Assembly: GCA_963082875.1 (NCBI GenBank)
Contig: OY720100.1
Coordinates: 9,114,001 to 9,178,000 of the forward strand
DNA: 64,000 nt
Direction of reading: 5' to 3'
Origin: Corella eumyota
Lineage: Eukaryota; Chordata; Ascidiacea; Phlebobranchia; Corellidae
Shown piece by piece: positions 29,191 to 41,135 of the stretch. The position numbers and the translations under genes are program-made. The notes beneath the pieces are model-generated. The model did no database searches. It saw only the letters and a program-made list of their open reading frames with translations, and was not told where the DNA came from. Each line of letters begins with the position of its first letter. Positions within the stretch are counted from its first letter, which is position 1.

Positions 29191-31581
29191 ATGGGATGTG
29201 CCAAGAGTAAAGACAAGCTGGAGCGAAAGGAATCTGACCAATTAGAAAAATTAACGAATTTTTCTTCTACGGAATTAAAAAATTGTTATGAAGACTTTAT
29301 TAAAGTAAGTAACATTCTTAAGGCTATGTTAAAACTATTATTGTAGCAACGGATGTGTTAAAGCCTAGATTATAATTCAATTTAATTACAGGCCTTATTA
29401 CTTTAAAATGTGAAAATTTGCTTTCGTTTAAACATTATCTATAAAGCCTAAAAATTTCATTTAACTAAGTACATCACAGTCAATATTTAACTTTCGTTAT
29501 GACGATAAAAACCAGGCTAGCAACAGTAAAACGGTTCAGTAACATAAGTTACACTTGACCCGTCTGGAATTCATTTTAAAGCGTGTTATTGCTTATTATG
29601 TACACACAAGCTGCAAATTGATAACCGCGGCGATGAAGTGAACTTGTTTTTGCTCATTTTTACAGTTTTAATTACAAAAATAACTCAGATTTTGCCCATA
29701 TTGTTTTCAGTAATCACAAACACAGTTAGCTGTTTATGCGTAGGCTTGTGCGTAACTTAACTGACGGTAAAGTTTAGTCACGTCATAATAACTACGTCTG
29801 AAGAGGAAGCGTCGACCTTTGCGTCGTGTTTATTGTTTCCAAACTTTGATAAATGGATTAATACTTTACCCGGCTGTTATTAAATGGCATCATCATGCAA
29901 GGGTATAAAAGGTATATGTGTGAATGCACTTTTTTCTAATTTAGTCTGTAAGTGCTTTAAATGGGGGAATTTTTTTATTGGTCAATTATTTATAATTTTA
30001 AATACATAATAAGTCACGTATGTGTAATAACTCGACATAAATTAACATTTTGCATACTGGCATTTTTTACGCTTAAGCCTACAATTGCTCTACTTAAATT
30101 GGCAAAAATGACATTTTGTATTTGCCAACGCGTGGTTTTTGTAAGCGGTAACTTAAAAAAAAATTAATTTTAAAATCTTTTTAGGAATCGGCGTCTGGTC
30201 AAATGAACCGACAACAATTTGAAGATTTTTACGCGAAAATATTTCTAAAAGACACTGACAAAAATTTCGTCGAACATCTTTTCCGGACTTACGACTTTAA
30301 CGGAGATGGTAAAACCTAAATAGAAATTGTAAAAAATTACACAATTTCTTGTTGTATGATTAGTAATTTTTAGTAGGTCTTACTCGTGAATTTTACATAC
30401 AAATTTTGTGCTCTGGTGATCTTCTGTTACTTAAACAAACAATTTGTATATTTGTCCCTCGTGTTGAATAAGCAAATGTTAAATCAACCAAACAATTGGT
30501 TTTTGTACGGACGACATTCCAAATTTAAAAAATAGCAATTCTATTCACAATTATACCAACGTGAAACTGTTTGTCAAGTAGTTGCTTTTATATAAACACT
30601 ACAAAAAATTCTTAATGTAACTGACTTGTGACTATTGTAAATATTGCAAACTTAAATTACCTAATAGTTTACATTACAGGATTTATCAACTTTAAAGAAT
30701 TCGTTTGCGGTCTATCTATTACCACTAGAGGGACGACGGAGGAAAAATTAACGTGGACTTTTAATGTGTATGACGTCAACAATGATGGGAAGATTACAAG
30801 GGATGAAATGGGGGAAATAATGAGGGTAATTTTTATTGTTGAACATTTTATTATTTTTTCTTTTATTAAACAAAAACTCTAAAAGATAGAACATTGAAAT
30901 ATAAATAATATTTGAACACCCGTTTTTATGGCCGTATGATTTTACAAATAGCAACAAAATAATATATGCTTAAAATTTCAAGTTAATAAGTTACATCCTA
31001 TATAACATAACACACAATTTAAATATAATCAATTGGTTTCTTTTTAGTCAATTTACACAATGAATGACGTAACACTACCAGAACAAATTAAATCCGGACA
31101 AGACGCTTTCCAAGGTCTAGACACAGACGGAGACGGTAATTTTATTTGTGCTAAAATTTAATTAATGATTGCGACTGAGTCAATTTTGATTTTAACTCAA
31201 TTGTAAATGTCTCGATCGTGGCATTAGTACGCATAAAAATAAAATAAACTCCATTTACCCAATGCTTTACATGTTACTCAATAGCGTCAAAAATAGTTAC
31301 CTTGCACAATGTCAATACCAAAAAAGTACAAAGTGTTTTTTAGCAAAAAAAATGTTCATGGGGATAAGAGAGGTTGAAAATGCAACGTTATATAGTTTTA
31401 TAATCTTGATAACGTTGTTTAATATAAAAAGCGATATTTAGATATTCAATATTTAATCCTAACAGGTCTCATCTCGGTTGCCGAATTTGTTAAAGGGGTA
31501 CAGAAAGATGAACGCTTGGTTAAGATGCTTAACAGAACATTGGACAACGAACCTATACCGACAAAAACGGAGAGCTCTTAA
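29191..31581 (+). CDS. Neuronal calcium sensor family EF-hand protein
   Basis: Five exons, 29191-29304, 30185-30308, 30680-30825, 31048-31135 and 31466-31581, give 588 nt (195 aa), the normal family size. The N-terminus MGCAKSKD has the Gly-2 needed for myristoylation and a basic patch for membrane binding. Three canonical EF loops are visible: DFNGDGFINFKE, DVNNDGKITRDE and DTDGDGLISVAE. The first EF-hand is degenerate, as in this family. GLSITTRGTTEEKLTWTFNV and EIMRSIYTM are classic NCS/hippocalcin/KChIP block motifs. Such proteins couple Ca2+ to channels, GRKs or guanylate cyclases in neurons and photoreceptors. Which subfamily (NCS1, hippocalcin, GCAP or KChIP) cannot be settled by eye. 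AATAAA lies at 31762. Confidence 0.9.
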
Positions 31582-33429
31582 CGAATTGGAGGTTAAGGCG
31601 GCCTAAGAATACAAAAAACAAGCTTACTCGTGTAACTCATCTGAGACAAAATAGTTTGTAACATTTGGGCACAGTACTAGAAACTGTATACCTTTGCGCT
31701 GTCTCGTTTCTTTATGACCCAAAACACAACTGTATTACAAGTTGATTAATTTAAAACTTTGAAATAAACGTTATAAAATTTAGAAGTATGTACTTTTGTT
31801 TATACTGCTACAGAATGTATTAAAATGTGTTTTTTAAACTTTATTTCAATATATTACAATGTATTATAGCAATTAAAGTATGTATAAAACTACATAATGA
31901 TAATACAAGTCTTGTTAGAGGATTTATATTTTTTTAATTTTAAATATTTCATAACCAATATATTTAAGACATAATTACTGCCGATAGTAACATTTACAGC
32001 TTTAAATTGCTATAATATTGCTAATACAAAATAGAAAGATTTTTTTTGAGTTTGTCGAATTTATTTTTGTGTATTTTACCATAATACCGCGTGGTCGTTT
32101 TATTTTATTGTGTTTACTTTAAAAAATGATTTGCTACAACCCTTTTTAAATTTTATGTTTTGTTTTATTTTAAATGTACTTAGTGTATTAAAATTTTGCT
32201 ATTTTGATTTGCATTTAATATTAACTTCGAAGCTCGGATTTAAAAAACAGGCGATCAATTTATTACTATAACATTTAATGTAAGCGCAAAGAATATTAGA
32301 TTACTAATAGTTTTTATATAAATTGATTACACTGAAAAATAAAAAATCTGCCTCCAGACATAAATGTCATCTTAATGCACTAAAACCACAGCGTTATAAA
32401 CTTTTTAAAATCATGTTATTTCATATTGCAAATACACAACTTTTAAAATCTTTTCAATCTTAAATGGTTTAAACTAATATAACATCTTTTATACAAATGT
32501 TAAAATCTGTATAATCTAACAACCACAATGTTTGTGTAGTAGCATCTAAAGTTGGCCTTTATCGCATTAAAAACAGGATAGGTTTTTAAAGGAACCTTTA
32601 TGAAAAAGTTAAAAAAAAACACTCTAAATTAAACCAGTTTATTTATGCAATTAATTTGAATTTAGCTACAAAATGTAAAAAAATAAATACATCACTTTTA
32701 AGTAATATATTTGTAATAACAATTAAATTAAGTTTTTTTTACCTTATATCATTTATCCTGTATTTACTCTAATTCTAAGGCTTTTTACGTTTTTGAATCG
32801 TAAAATAGGATGTACTTGACACTACTCTAAACTTAGTTAACATCACCTAAAAATACGCTTTAAAAAAACTTTAATAGTTTGTTTTTTTATAAATATAATG
32901 GTTCAAAATATGCTATTTTAACCTTTTAAACAAACTTAAACCTTAATTTTGTATAACGTAACTAAAAAAAATTTTGCATAACGTAACTAAAAAAAAAAAA
33001 AACATTTTAATCTGTAGTGCGTTAATGCACTCAACCACAGCGTTTTAAATTTCTTTAAATCATGTCGTTTCTAGACCACCTTTATACAATTGCTTAAATC
33101 TTTTAAATCTTATAAACCTCAAATCAATATAAAAACACCTTAAAATCATGTCGTCCCTTGCAAGATATATAACTGTTTATTTTTCGTAAAAGCTGATAAT
33201 TTTTTTAGCACTTTCTTAAATCACGCGTTGTCTCGCAAAAGAAGATCAAGATTGAATATTTCGGGAATCGTTACAAAATGTCTACAAAAACTTGGCAAAA
33301 TACCCATAAAAGGCGGCAAGAACCTCTTAAAACGGCTATAAAAGGAACAACTTAAGGGACACATATCATTCTTTTAAAGCAAGTTAAGATTTGTTTTCAA
33401 AGTAAACTATCAGTTTACCGAGCTACAAA
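31582..33429. other. Intergenic region upstream of the cysteine-rich peptide cluster
   Basis: Very AT-rich, with no gene. It contains a diverged duplication (32372-32500 resembles 33022-33150, sharing TTAATGCAC and ACCACAGCGTT). It also has two tandem copies of an ATAACGTAACTAAAAAAA unit at about 32950-33000. A TATA box TATAAAAGG sits at 33338-33346, 84-92 bp before the first peptide gene. Confidence 0.55.
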
Positions 33430-34235
33430 ATGAAGTTAGTTGTGATCTGTTTGGCTCTTATCATTCTGGTTTCAAGCTCTAATGGACGTACGAACTTTAT
33501 TAAATTAGTTTTTTTGATTCTGAGTTTGAATAGCTGTTTACGTGAAAAATGCTTATGTTTAAAATAAGTTTGTAACCTGCACTATAAAAACAGTCTTCTG
33601 CATTATAACATAATTTTGTACAATATGAGTGTATTTTTGAAGTTATATAAATACATACAACAAGACAACGAGGGTAATAATATTTTTGTCAACGAAGGTA
33701 ATATAACCAAGTGTACCAATATTTTGTTAAATTTCAGTTCAAATGTGCCCTAAAGGAAAACAAGGATCAAGCAAAGATTGCAAATTATTCTCTTTAGTTT
33801 GCAGCTTTAAAAGCAATGGCGCAACCTGCTCGTGCCAGACAACATACCAACCACAAAAAGTCACTTGTCCAGGGTCAGTAAAATTGTTTTTTGTTTTATT
33901 GTATATTTAAGGCTAAGTTATTTCTAGTTGTTGTATTTTAAAACCAAATAACACTTCGAAAGTCAAATATGGCAGTTTCAAAATAGCCATTGGACCTAAT
34001 TATTAAAATTAGAATTTCCTGGGTTTAATCTCTTAATGAATTAATTTTAAAGTAGTATTAAGGGCATTCAATAAATATTGAATCCTTACTTTACGATCAA
34101 GTGGCATTTAAACATTTAAACACAGAACCCCAGCAATGTTGTATTAAAGATATGTATTGGTTACATTACAACTACAATATAAACTTCTCACCAACAATGT
34201 TCGTTAAAGTAAATTTTATATTTTTAGGCAATAAT
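33430..34235 (+). CDS. Small secreted six-cysteine peptide, paralog 1
   Basis: Exons 33430-33487, 33738-33873 and 34229-34235 encode 66 aa. Exon 1 is a signal peptide (MKLVVICLALIILVSSSNG). Exon 2 holds all six mature cysteines, spaced C-x10-C-x6-C-x8-C-x-C-x10-C, with the family signature C-x-C-x-x-T-Y-Q-P. Exon 3 adds only the last residues. The C-x-C-x-x-x-Y ending recalls EGF/EB-type small domains, but no family is assigned. The donor GTCAGT after exon 2 recurs in paralogs. The role is unknown; secreted defence, signalling or matrix peptides are possibilities. Confidence 0.78.
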
Positions 34236-35149
34236 TAACCAGGACAAAGATTGGTTCTACATGGTGGCTTTTTAACTAAATTTAAATCGTAAATTTGACT
34301 ATCATTTATATAATTTAAATAATCGCTAAATAAAAAAATTGACGGTGAATTTTGTGCTTTTTTAGAGTTAACATTGAAAAACTTTTAATTAGAAAATAAA
34401 ATTATGAAATAAGGTTAAAAGACTGTTAGAAATATTCAAGATGCTTCAAAAAGTCAAAAATAATATTAAGGTTCGAGATTATGTATAGGTGAACAATTCA
34501 TCACTGCAAAATTCAAACTATTATAATTATTTATTTTAAAGAAAGATAATTTTCGATTTCAATATTCTATATCTGTTAAAATAAGTTGTGGTGAATGTGG
34601 TATTATGTTCACTGGTAAAAAAATGTGTTGGTAAAAGTTTTTAAAAATCATTTTTTGTTTTATCAAAATTAGGCAATTGTTGAACTGTATCAGCTACGCT
34701 AGCAAAAAATTTAAAAAAAAATTGCGTTTTAAAAAAAAAGTTAAATATTTTAAAAAACAATTTTAGGAAGTATAACCTTATTTGTCGACAAGGCCTTTTG
34801 CGGTATATTTTAACGAGTTGTGTTTTTTTATGCACCAACTATTTTGGTTGCGCAGTAAATTTCAGTATTTTGATTGACATAATTATGTTCGTATTCTGAT
34901 CAGTTTAAACTTGGGTTTGTGCTATAAACAGTTGACGATTTTGTAACTTTGTAATTTATTATTTCTTATTTGCTTAAAAACACCGCGTTTTAAAAAAGAG
35001 GGTGAAATAAAGATAAAAAAATTAGGATTTTATATTAGACAGCAATTAAATAATTTTAAACTGAAGTTTGTGTAAAAGGTAATTACAATTTATTTTAAAC
35101 TTAGCAAAATTTGTGTTGAAGAAAACTTATAGGTTTAACGAAGATACAA

Positions 35150-35737
35150 TACGAAGTTCATTGTGATTTGTTTTGCTTTAGTCGTTCTGATCTCAGGAAC
35201 TAAAGGACTTAAAAGTATGTATTGCTTGCTTGTTAGTGGTTAGGGCACTAGACATTTTCCAAATAATTCCGAGTTTATAATTTTTATAGCCTTTATGTCA
35301 TAACGTCATAAAGAAAGGCGTTATTGTTATTATACAGACGGTATAAAACTAGCCTAAAATTAAAATTATATCGGCAAATTAAATGTTTGATATTAGACTA
35401 AACTATTTTTTTTTAAAATAACAAAATCCTCAGCCAGGCCAACAAAATTTACTCTACTTAAAATAAACTTTTTACATCTTTACATACGTTGTATTTAAAT
35501 ATTTAAGTAACCCCCAAATTTAACTAAAAAATATGTGCATGGCATAACAAAAGTAACCAGTTAAAATAATTAAAATCCAAACCTATATATTACCAGCATG
35601 TAATAAAGGGAATAATAACGGTAATAAAGGGAATAAATTTACAAAGATATGCAAAAATTCCGATTGCTACCATGGACCAAATTTTTAAAAAATGTGAATG
35701 TTCTGGAACATACAACACGAGATATACGTATTTTATA
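35150..35737 (+). pseudogene. Degenerate paralog of the six-cysteine peptide family (copy 2)
   Basis: A signal-peptide-like exon near 35150-35214 (similar to FIVICFALVVLIS in paralogs) and a second exon near 35598-35737 with the CKNSDC and CECSGTYN-type motifs show clear homology to the flanking copies. It does not look like a working gene. A SINE begins right at its 3' border. It is read as a decayed member of the tandem family. Confidence 0.6.
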
Positions 35738-36003
35738 GGTTAGTATAACATTAATCTAGCATTATAAGGTCGTGGGTTCAATCCCCACTGATCTCATGCT
35801 GTAGCGCCCATGAGTAAGCGCTATAGACGGTATGAACTCCTGCCACTTAATCAGCAGCATAACTACCGGGCAATTATAATCTATATAGTATCCCAACTGC
35901 TAAAAGCAACTCGAAACTGGGTCAGAGTAACTGATGTTGCTCTATGTTTAGCTCGCGCATTCGACCTTCCCACATCGAGGATAAAGATTTATCCAAAGAA
36001 ATG
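35737..36003 (+). mobile_element. tRNA-derived SINE, copy 2
   Basis: A tRNA-like head (GGTTAGTATAAC, then a perfect B box in GTGGGTTCAATCCCCAC at 35772-35788) is followed by the family body: TCATGCTGTAGCGCCC, GAGTAAGCGCTATAGACGG, AATCAGCAGC, CAATTATAATCTATATAG and ACTCGAAACTGGGTC. It ends near CACATCGAGGATAAA. It aligns along its length with copy 4 at 51.0-51.3 kb. Confidence 0.8.
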
Positions 36004-36043
36004 ACTTGATATTTAACAAGTTGGTTAAGCTTCTGCTTTGTAG

Positions 36044-36162
36044 GAATTTGTACATAGCGTTTATAGCGCCTTACTTAATAACATCACAACACGAAGCAGT
36101 GGTGATTGAATCCAAAATGTGTTATACTGAAGCCAAACTTTCCAACCAAGACTATGCGCTGT
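36044..36162 (-). mobile_element. tRNA-derived SINE, copy 3 (partial, opposite orientation)
   Basis: The complementary strand contains the B-box-like GGATTCAATCACCAC, then TAAGTAAGGCGCTATAAACG, the same core as copies 1, 2 and 4. It lies 40 bp from copy 2 in inverted orientation, so the two could form a long imperfect hairpin. It is more diverged than copy 2. Confidence 0.6.
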
Positions 36163-36979
36163 CAGACAACTTATTAAAGCATATGGCAAAAATATTTTTT
36201 TTTTATTTAACAGATGGCGTTTGTAAGACTCATGAGTCTAGCGGCCTTTCTCCAAAATGTCAACGTTTTGCAGCATGTGCCCTGGAATATAAATTGCCTA
36301 ATAAAAAAACATTTTAAAAAGCATTACAACTTTTTTAGATTTTTAAACACGAAGAAGAATGGATTTCTTCTTAGATGAATGTTTCAAAAACGAAAATTTT
36401 TAAATTAATTTGTATCCAAACAGAAACATTATCAAAAAAATGTTGATAAATTTTTAAAACGATTTAAAAAAATGTGTTGTAATTTGCTTGTTTAAGCTAT
36501 TTTAAAACTAAAAAAAAACATCTTAGTTTAAAAAACTTGTAATAAAAAAAATATCAATAAAATAAATTCTAATTTAAGCATTTGTGGTAATGTACAATGA
36601 AAAGGGCATATATTAACAAACAAGAGAAAATTTCTACACGTCATGAAAATTTTATTTTGATGTTTTCGACATTTAATATACCACCAATCGTTTTGATTTG
36701 AAACCTACCAAAACTTTGAGTTACCCTGAGTACCTTCCTATTTTTGTAACAAACGTCATAACAATGAGTTGTAATTAAGATAAAAAAAACAAATTTATTA
36801 TTTCTAAAAAAGTTACTATTCTATAGAATCTTCGTGGATTTAACGCTGTAGGCAAAAAAAATATTTATTGAAATAAGCTATAAAAGTCCTTCCAAAAAGT
36901 TAAACCATTATTTGTTATGAAGTAGCAAATAGCTTACAGTTTGGCTTCAACGTAAACCATCAATTAACCAAGTTCCGAA

Positions 36980-37642
36980 ATGAGGTTTATTGTAATTAGT
37001 TTGGCTTTTATTATTCTGATTTCAAGCACCGAAGGTATGTCATAAAAACTTAACAACATTATGTAACTAATTTTAAAAAGTAAGTTTTAAATATTTTAAA
37101 ACATTATCCTTTTAAGCAGATTTTTAACTATGTTTGATGGCCAACTTAAACAGTTAAAATATCTTACAGCTACATTATTTTAAATTTACAGGTACAAAAA
37201 AACAAAAAACGAGCGTTTACTGTAAAACAGGAACACATTTATCTAGCAGAGCATGTCTGTATACAAATCAAAATGTAATCTGCTTTAATAAGATTACCAA
37301 CATAAAGTGCCAATGCAGTGGAACATATGAACCAAAATTTGTAGCTTGTATGGGTCAGTGAAAAAATTAACGTACATTTAAAATATATATTTTTGTACCG
37401 AACTTGGTGGTGCAATATAATGGCGTTGAATTAAAACAACTAAAAAGTTGCAGTTTTTAATCGCACCAAAGCCATTTTACCCCTAATAACAGCTCACATT
37501 TATTTAATAAAATATAAAACTTTTAACTTTATTATTAGTAAAAATACCAAATGGGATTCTAATTACCGCTTTTTTAAAAACCTTACAATTAATTTATTTT
37601 TTAGGGTTTGGTGGGGATGAAATTTTATCGGTAGCGAAGTAG
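36980..37642 (+). CDS. Small secreted six-cysteine peptide, paralog 3
   Basis: Exons 36980-37034, 37192-37353 and 37605-37642 encode 84 aa. The signal peptide is MRFIVISLAFIILISSTEG. The mature part starts with a Lys-rich stretch, then the pattern C-x9-C-x8-C-x7-C-x-C-x10-C with CQCSGTYEPKFVAC. Exon 3 encodes the tail GFGGDEILSVAK. TATAAAAG at 36879 lies 101 bp before the ATG. Exon layout, donor type (GTCAGT) and phases match paralogs 1, 4 and 6. Confidence 0.8.
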
Positions 37643-37914
37643 TTTTCCCTTTGGAAATATGCTTGCCGAGGGTGGCTTAAATTAAATTTACTTACATTGG
37701 AAAAAATAAATTAAATGCTAAGGTCTAAAAAAATGTTTCGGTATTTCTATTTGTTTATTTTTCATACATGATAAAATCAAAATGTTTTTTTTTAAATCAC
37801 GTTTTGTTAACTTTAAAAAAGATATAAACCCACACATTTAATATATAACCCTCGTTCTTATTATATGGAGAGTAAAGATTTTTTAAAAAGTAAACCAACA
37901 TACCACGCTGTATA

Positions 37915-38447
37915 ATGAGGTTGATTGCAATATGTTGGACCTTTATCATTTTGGTTTTAAGCATCCAAGGAGAAAAAAGTATATATAATTTGCTTAGCAT
38001 AAACGTTCATATAATAAAGTGGCCGTGTTTTAATGCTTTTAAAATAATAGTTTTTAAAAAATGAATAAATATTTTCCCATGCCACAGACCTTTACGAAAT
38101 ACAAAAAAATAACCAAACTGTTCTAGGTATAAACAGATGGCATATGTAAAATTGGTGCAGATGGATTAAATAAGGATTGTCCTCCAGGAAATCCATTTTG
38201 CTATACTTTTACTGGAGATATATGCCACTGTGTTGAAACCTATAACTGGAAAAACGTTAAATGTTTTTTTGGGTCGGTAGAAAAATAATATGTATATTTT
38301 TAAGCATTTTTATTGTTATATATTTATCCTCAAATTCGACATTTAAACAACCGAAGAAATAATTTTACTCAATTATTTAATATTTTAAACTACGTGCTAC
38401 CAGTGTTAAATATAAAATTAAAAAATAATTATATTTTTTATAGGTGA
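37915..38447 (+). CDS. Small secreted six-cysteine peptide, paralog 4
   Basis: Exons 37915-37978, 38137-38272 and 38444-38447 encode 67 aa. The signal peptide is MRLIAICWTFIILVLSIQG. The mature pattern is C-x9-C-x6-C-x7-C-x-C-x10-C, ending CHCVETYNWKNVKCFFG. TATAAA at 37823 is 92 bp upstream of the ATG. It starts only 272 bp after the stop of paralog 3, so its promoter region is very short. Less certain than its neighbours, because the exon 2 acceptor has a competing AG ten bases upstream. Confidence 0.7.
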
Positions 38448-38679
38448 CTTAACATGAAAATGCTTTGGAAGAATATTTTTAAAATCAAAATTAAAAGTTT
38501 ATTTATATAGGAAGAAAATAAAAAATAAAAAGGTTAAACACTTTTGCGAGAGGCCTATGTGGCTTTATTCCTTTAGACAAAAAAAAAACTTTAATAAAAA
38601 AAAAAACTCAAAATTTTTAGCAACGTGCAAAAAGATAATTAAGGTAAGGCTACATTTACCCAAGCTGATAAAACCTTAT

Positions 38680-39003
38680 TTTAATCTGTTTAACTCTTAT
38701 TGTTCTAATTTTAAACACTAAAAATAAGTTATACAAACTTCAACATAATCGAAAAAAAATTACAACTAGTATATACATATTATCTAATATATTCATTTCC
38801 TTAAAAAATTGCTTTAGGTAAAATTACTTTATCGAATGTATTTTTAAATGTGCAGGTGTTTTATGTTAACAAGGAAAGCCTGAATCAATCAAAATAAGAT
38901 GTCCGCATAGAATAGCTTAATGCTTTATTAATAAAATTTCAAGAAAATGATGCCAATGTTATTTAACATACGTCCCAAAATATGCCACTTGTTTCGGTCA
39001 GTA
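38680..39003 (+). pseudogene. Degenerate paralog of the six-cysteine peptide family (copy 5)
   Basis: A trace of the signal exon near 38680-38725 and an exon 2 trace near 38857-38998 retain the C-x-C-x-x-T-Y-x-P-x-x-x-x-C signature and the GTCAGT donor. The copy is clearly decayed and is placed in the family by position and residual similarity. Confidence 0.55.
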
Positions 39004-39755
39004 TAAAAATAATTGTCTTATATTACAAATTAAAGTTTATATTACTTTATTTTTTATTTAATTTGTTTATAATTTCGTTAAATCGGAAAAAAAAAAACAT
39101 TTTTATAAGAATCTTTAATCCAATATAACGTAGATCGAAGTAAATTTATTTTTAAAATTAAATTTTCAACTCAAATAATAGAAAAAAAGGCCAATATTAA
39201 ATTTTGTTTTTATATATTTTTTTATCGTTTAAACAGTAAGGTAACAAACAGTTTACTTTGCGTAATGTATAGAATATCAGTTAAAAAAATAAAAAACCAC
39301 CCAGGTTACAATGCACGAGATTTAAAATTAATTTAAGCAATAAATACCTTGTACTTAACAAATGCACGCTTATTTCAAAAGCAAAAAAGAAAAACTTTAG
39401 TAAAAATTCATCTTACAAAAATCTTTTTTGGTGATTTTAACCTTTTATTTTCGATATTATCAACATGTCTCTGTTATGTTTAGCGCATTAAAATCCTGTG
39501 GTTTTAAAAATCATGGCTGTAGCCTAATATCACGATTTTTCAAATTTTTTTTAAACTTTTTAAATCAAGTCTTTTACGAAATAAAAGATAAGATTAAATA
39601 TTTTGAAAAAAATTTAAAAACATTTCCAAGAAAGTTCAGAAGATCCTTTAGGCAAAAACATACGACTTTTAAAACATCTATAAAATAACTCGCACGAAAT
39701 AAAATCATCATTTGTTTCTAGCAGCAAGCAAAGTGTTGTTTAACCAAGCCTCAGA

Positions 39756-40642
39756 ATGAAGTTTATTGTGATTTGTTTCGCTCTCATCATATTGATTTCG
39801 AGCACTAATGAATGTAAGGGTAAAACACATACATTATACAACTTGTCATTTTTTACTATTAGTATCACTATCATATAGTTAGTTACATAGGTCAACTTTT
39901 GTTGATCCAATAATTTAACCTTTATTGTTAGATTAACTAGACTTACTACTACTCGTACTTTTTTGATAGCGATATAATTTATACAGTAGAACAACTTATC
40001 TTATTGCTTAATGGATATAGGTCGCGTGTGCCGAAAAGGAAGCAGTGATTGTCCTTACGATGGTGCAGGGTGCCAAGTTAAAAGAACAATTCTAACATGC
40101 AGGTGTGAAGATACTTACGATCCAAGTGTCGTCCGTTGTTTCGGTTAGAAAAACATTTAAAAAATTTGTGTATTGTATAGACTATAGAGTATATAGAGTA
40201 AATTGAAATCCTAATGCAATGATCTTAAACCCATAAAAAGAGTATCTCTAACGCAAAAAAAGAATTAGAAATTTGGCAGTGTTTACTAAAAATACTTGGG
40301 TAACATAATAATAGATACCAGTAGCTTAACTTACTTAAAACTGGTGGTAAGTTATAAGTTAAGATTTCCGTAAGAACAAAGTGGAAATCGAGCTTGTAAC
40401 CGTAGGCGAAAAACCATCAGTTGTAAACCCAGGAATCGATAATAAATTCCCGCAGCAATTCAAAAAAAATTTATGACACAACATTTTAGCATTCCCAATT
40501 TTAAAACGAGTGGTTTAAAAAATCTTTCTGTTTAATAAACCGACGATCGGCCATTTAACCATTTAAATAATTTGTTTTAAAAGAAGTTTTCTTTTGATTA
40601 GGACCGAACGATGCTGATCTTGGAATACATAACCAAGACTAG
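39756..40642 (+). CDS. Small secreted six-cysteine peptide, paralog 6
   Basis: Exons 39756-39813, 40021-40143 and 40602-40642 encode 73 aa. The signal peptide is MKFIVICFALIILISSTNE. The mature pattern is C-x5-C-x6-C-x7-C-x-C-x10-C, plus one extra Cys formed at the exon 1/2 junction (giving seven). The signature is CRCEDTYDPSVVRCFG. Exon 3 encodes PNDADLGIHNQD. TATAAAA at 39679 lies 77 bp before the ATG, and AATAAA follows at 40718. The shorter first loop and the odd cysteine set it apart from its siblings. Confidence 0.78.
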
Positions 40643-41135
40643 ATTCTTGAGGTATCAAATGGACTGCATTGATGGCTTTAATCAATTTCCAAAATAATAT
40701 ACTGCCATTAAAATGTTAATAAATGCTTAAAAAATTTAAAAAAAGTTGTGATCACTTTTTATGATATTAGCTGTACTTGTACCAAAGTATTGCTTGATTA
40801 TGCTTTAAAAGTTTTCAAAGTTATAAATGCAACATGGGCAATCTATTTAAATAATTCTATATTGATTTAAAGCAAATATGCTTTCGAATTTAGCAGTGAT
40901 TTATATATTGAGAATAGAAAAAAATTACCTAATATAATATAAGATAACTTATGTTGAATTTAAACAATAAACTTAAAAAAATAATAAATGTATATATATA
41001 AACTTGTATAACCAAATTCAAAACAAAATGTATAAAATTATAAACTATAAAGATAGTTAATTAAAACATAATCCTCAATATAAATTTATCAAACTAATGT
41101 TTAACAAAAGTTTAAATTGCCCGAGAATAATGTTT
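40643..41135. other. Convergent 3' region, peptide paralog 6 / CAPS2
   Basis: AT-rich, with no gene seen. It contains the poly(A) signal of peptide paralog 6 and presumably the 3' UTR of calcyphosin-2 from the other strand. Confidence 0.5.

Noticed and set aside
35772-35788. A tRNA gene suggested by a perfect B box
   Set aside because: No cloverleaf can be completed, and the same head is followed by a shared repeat body in three other places, so it is a SINE.
36006-36317. A 103-codon ORF
   Set aside because: It runs across SINE copy 3 and flanking AT-rich sequence, with no splice signals or recognisable protein character.
39428-39688. An 86-codon basic ORF before peptide paralog 6
   Set aside because: It overlaps the likely promoter and TATA box of paralog 6 and has no signal peptide or family match.
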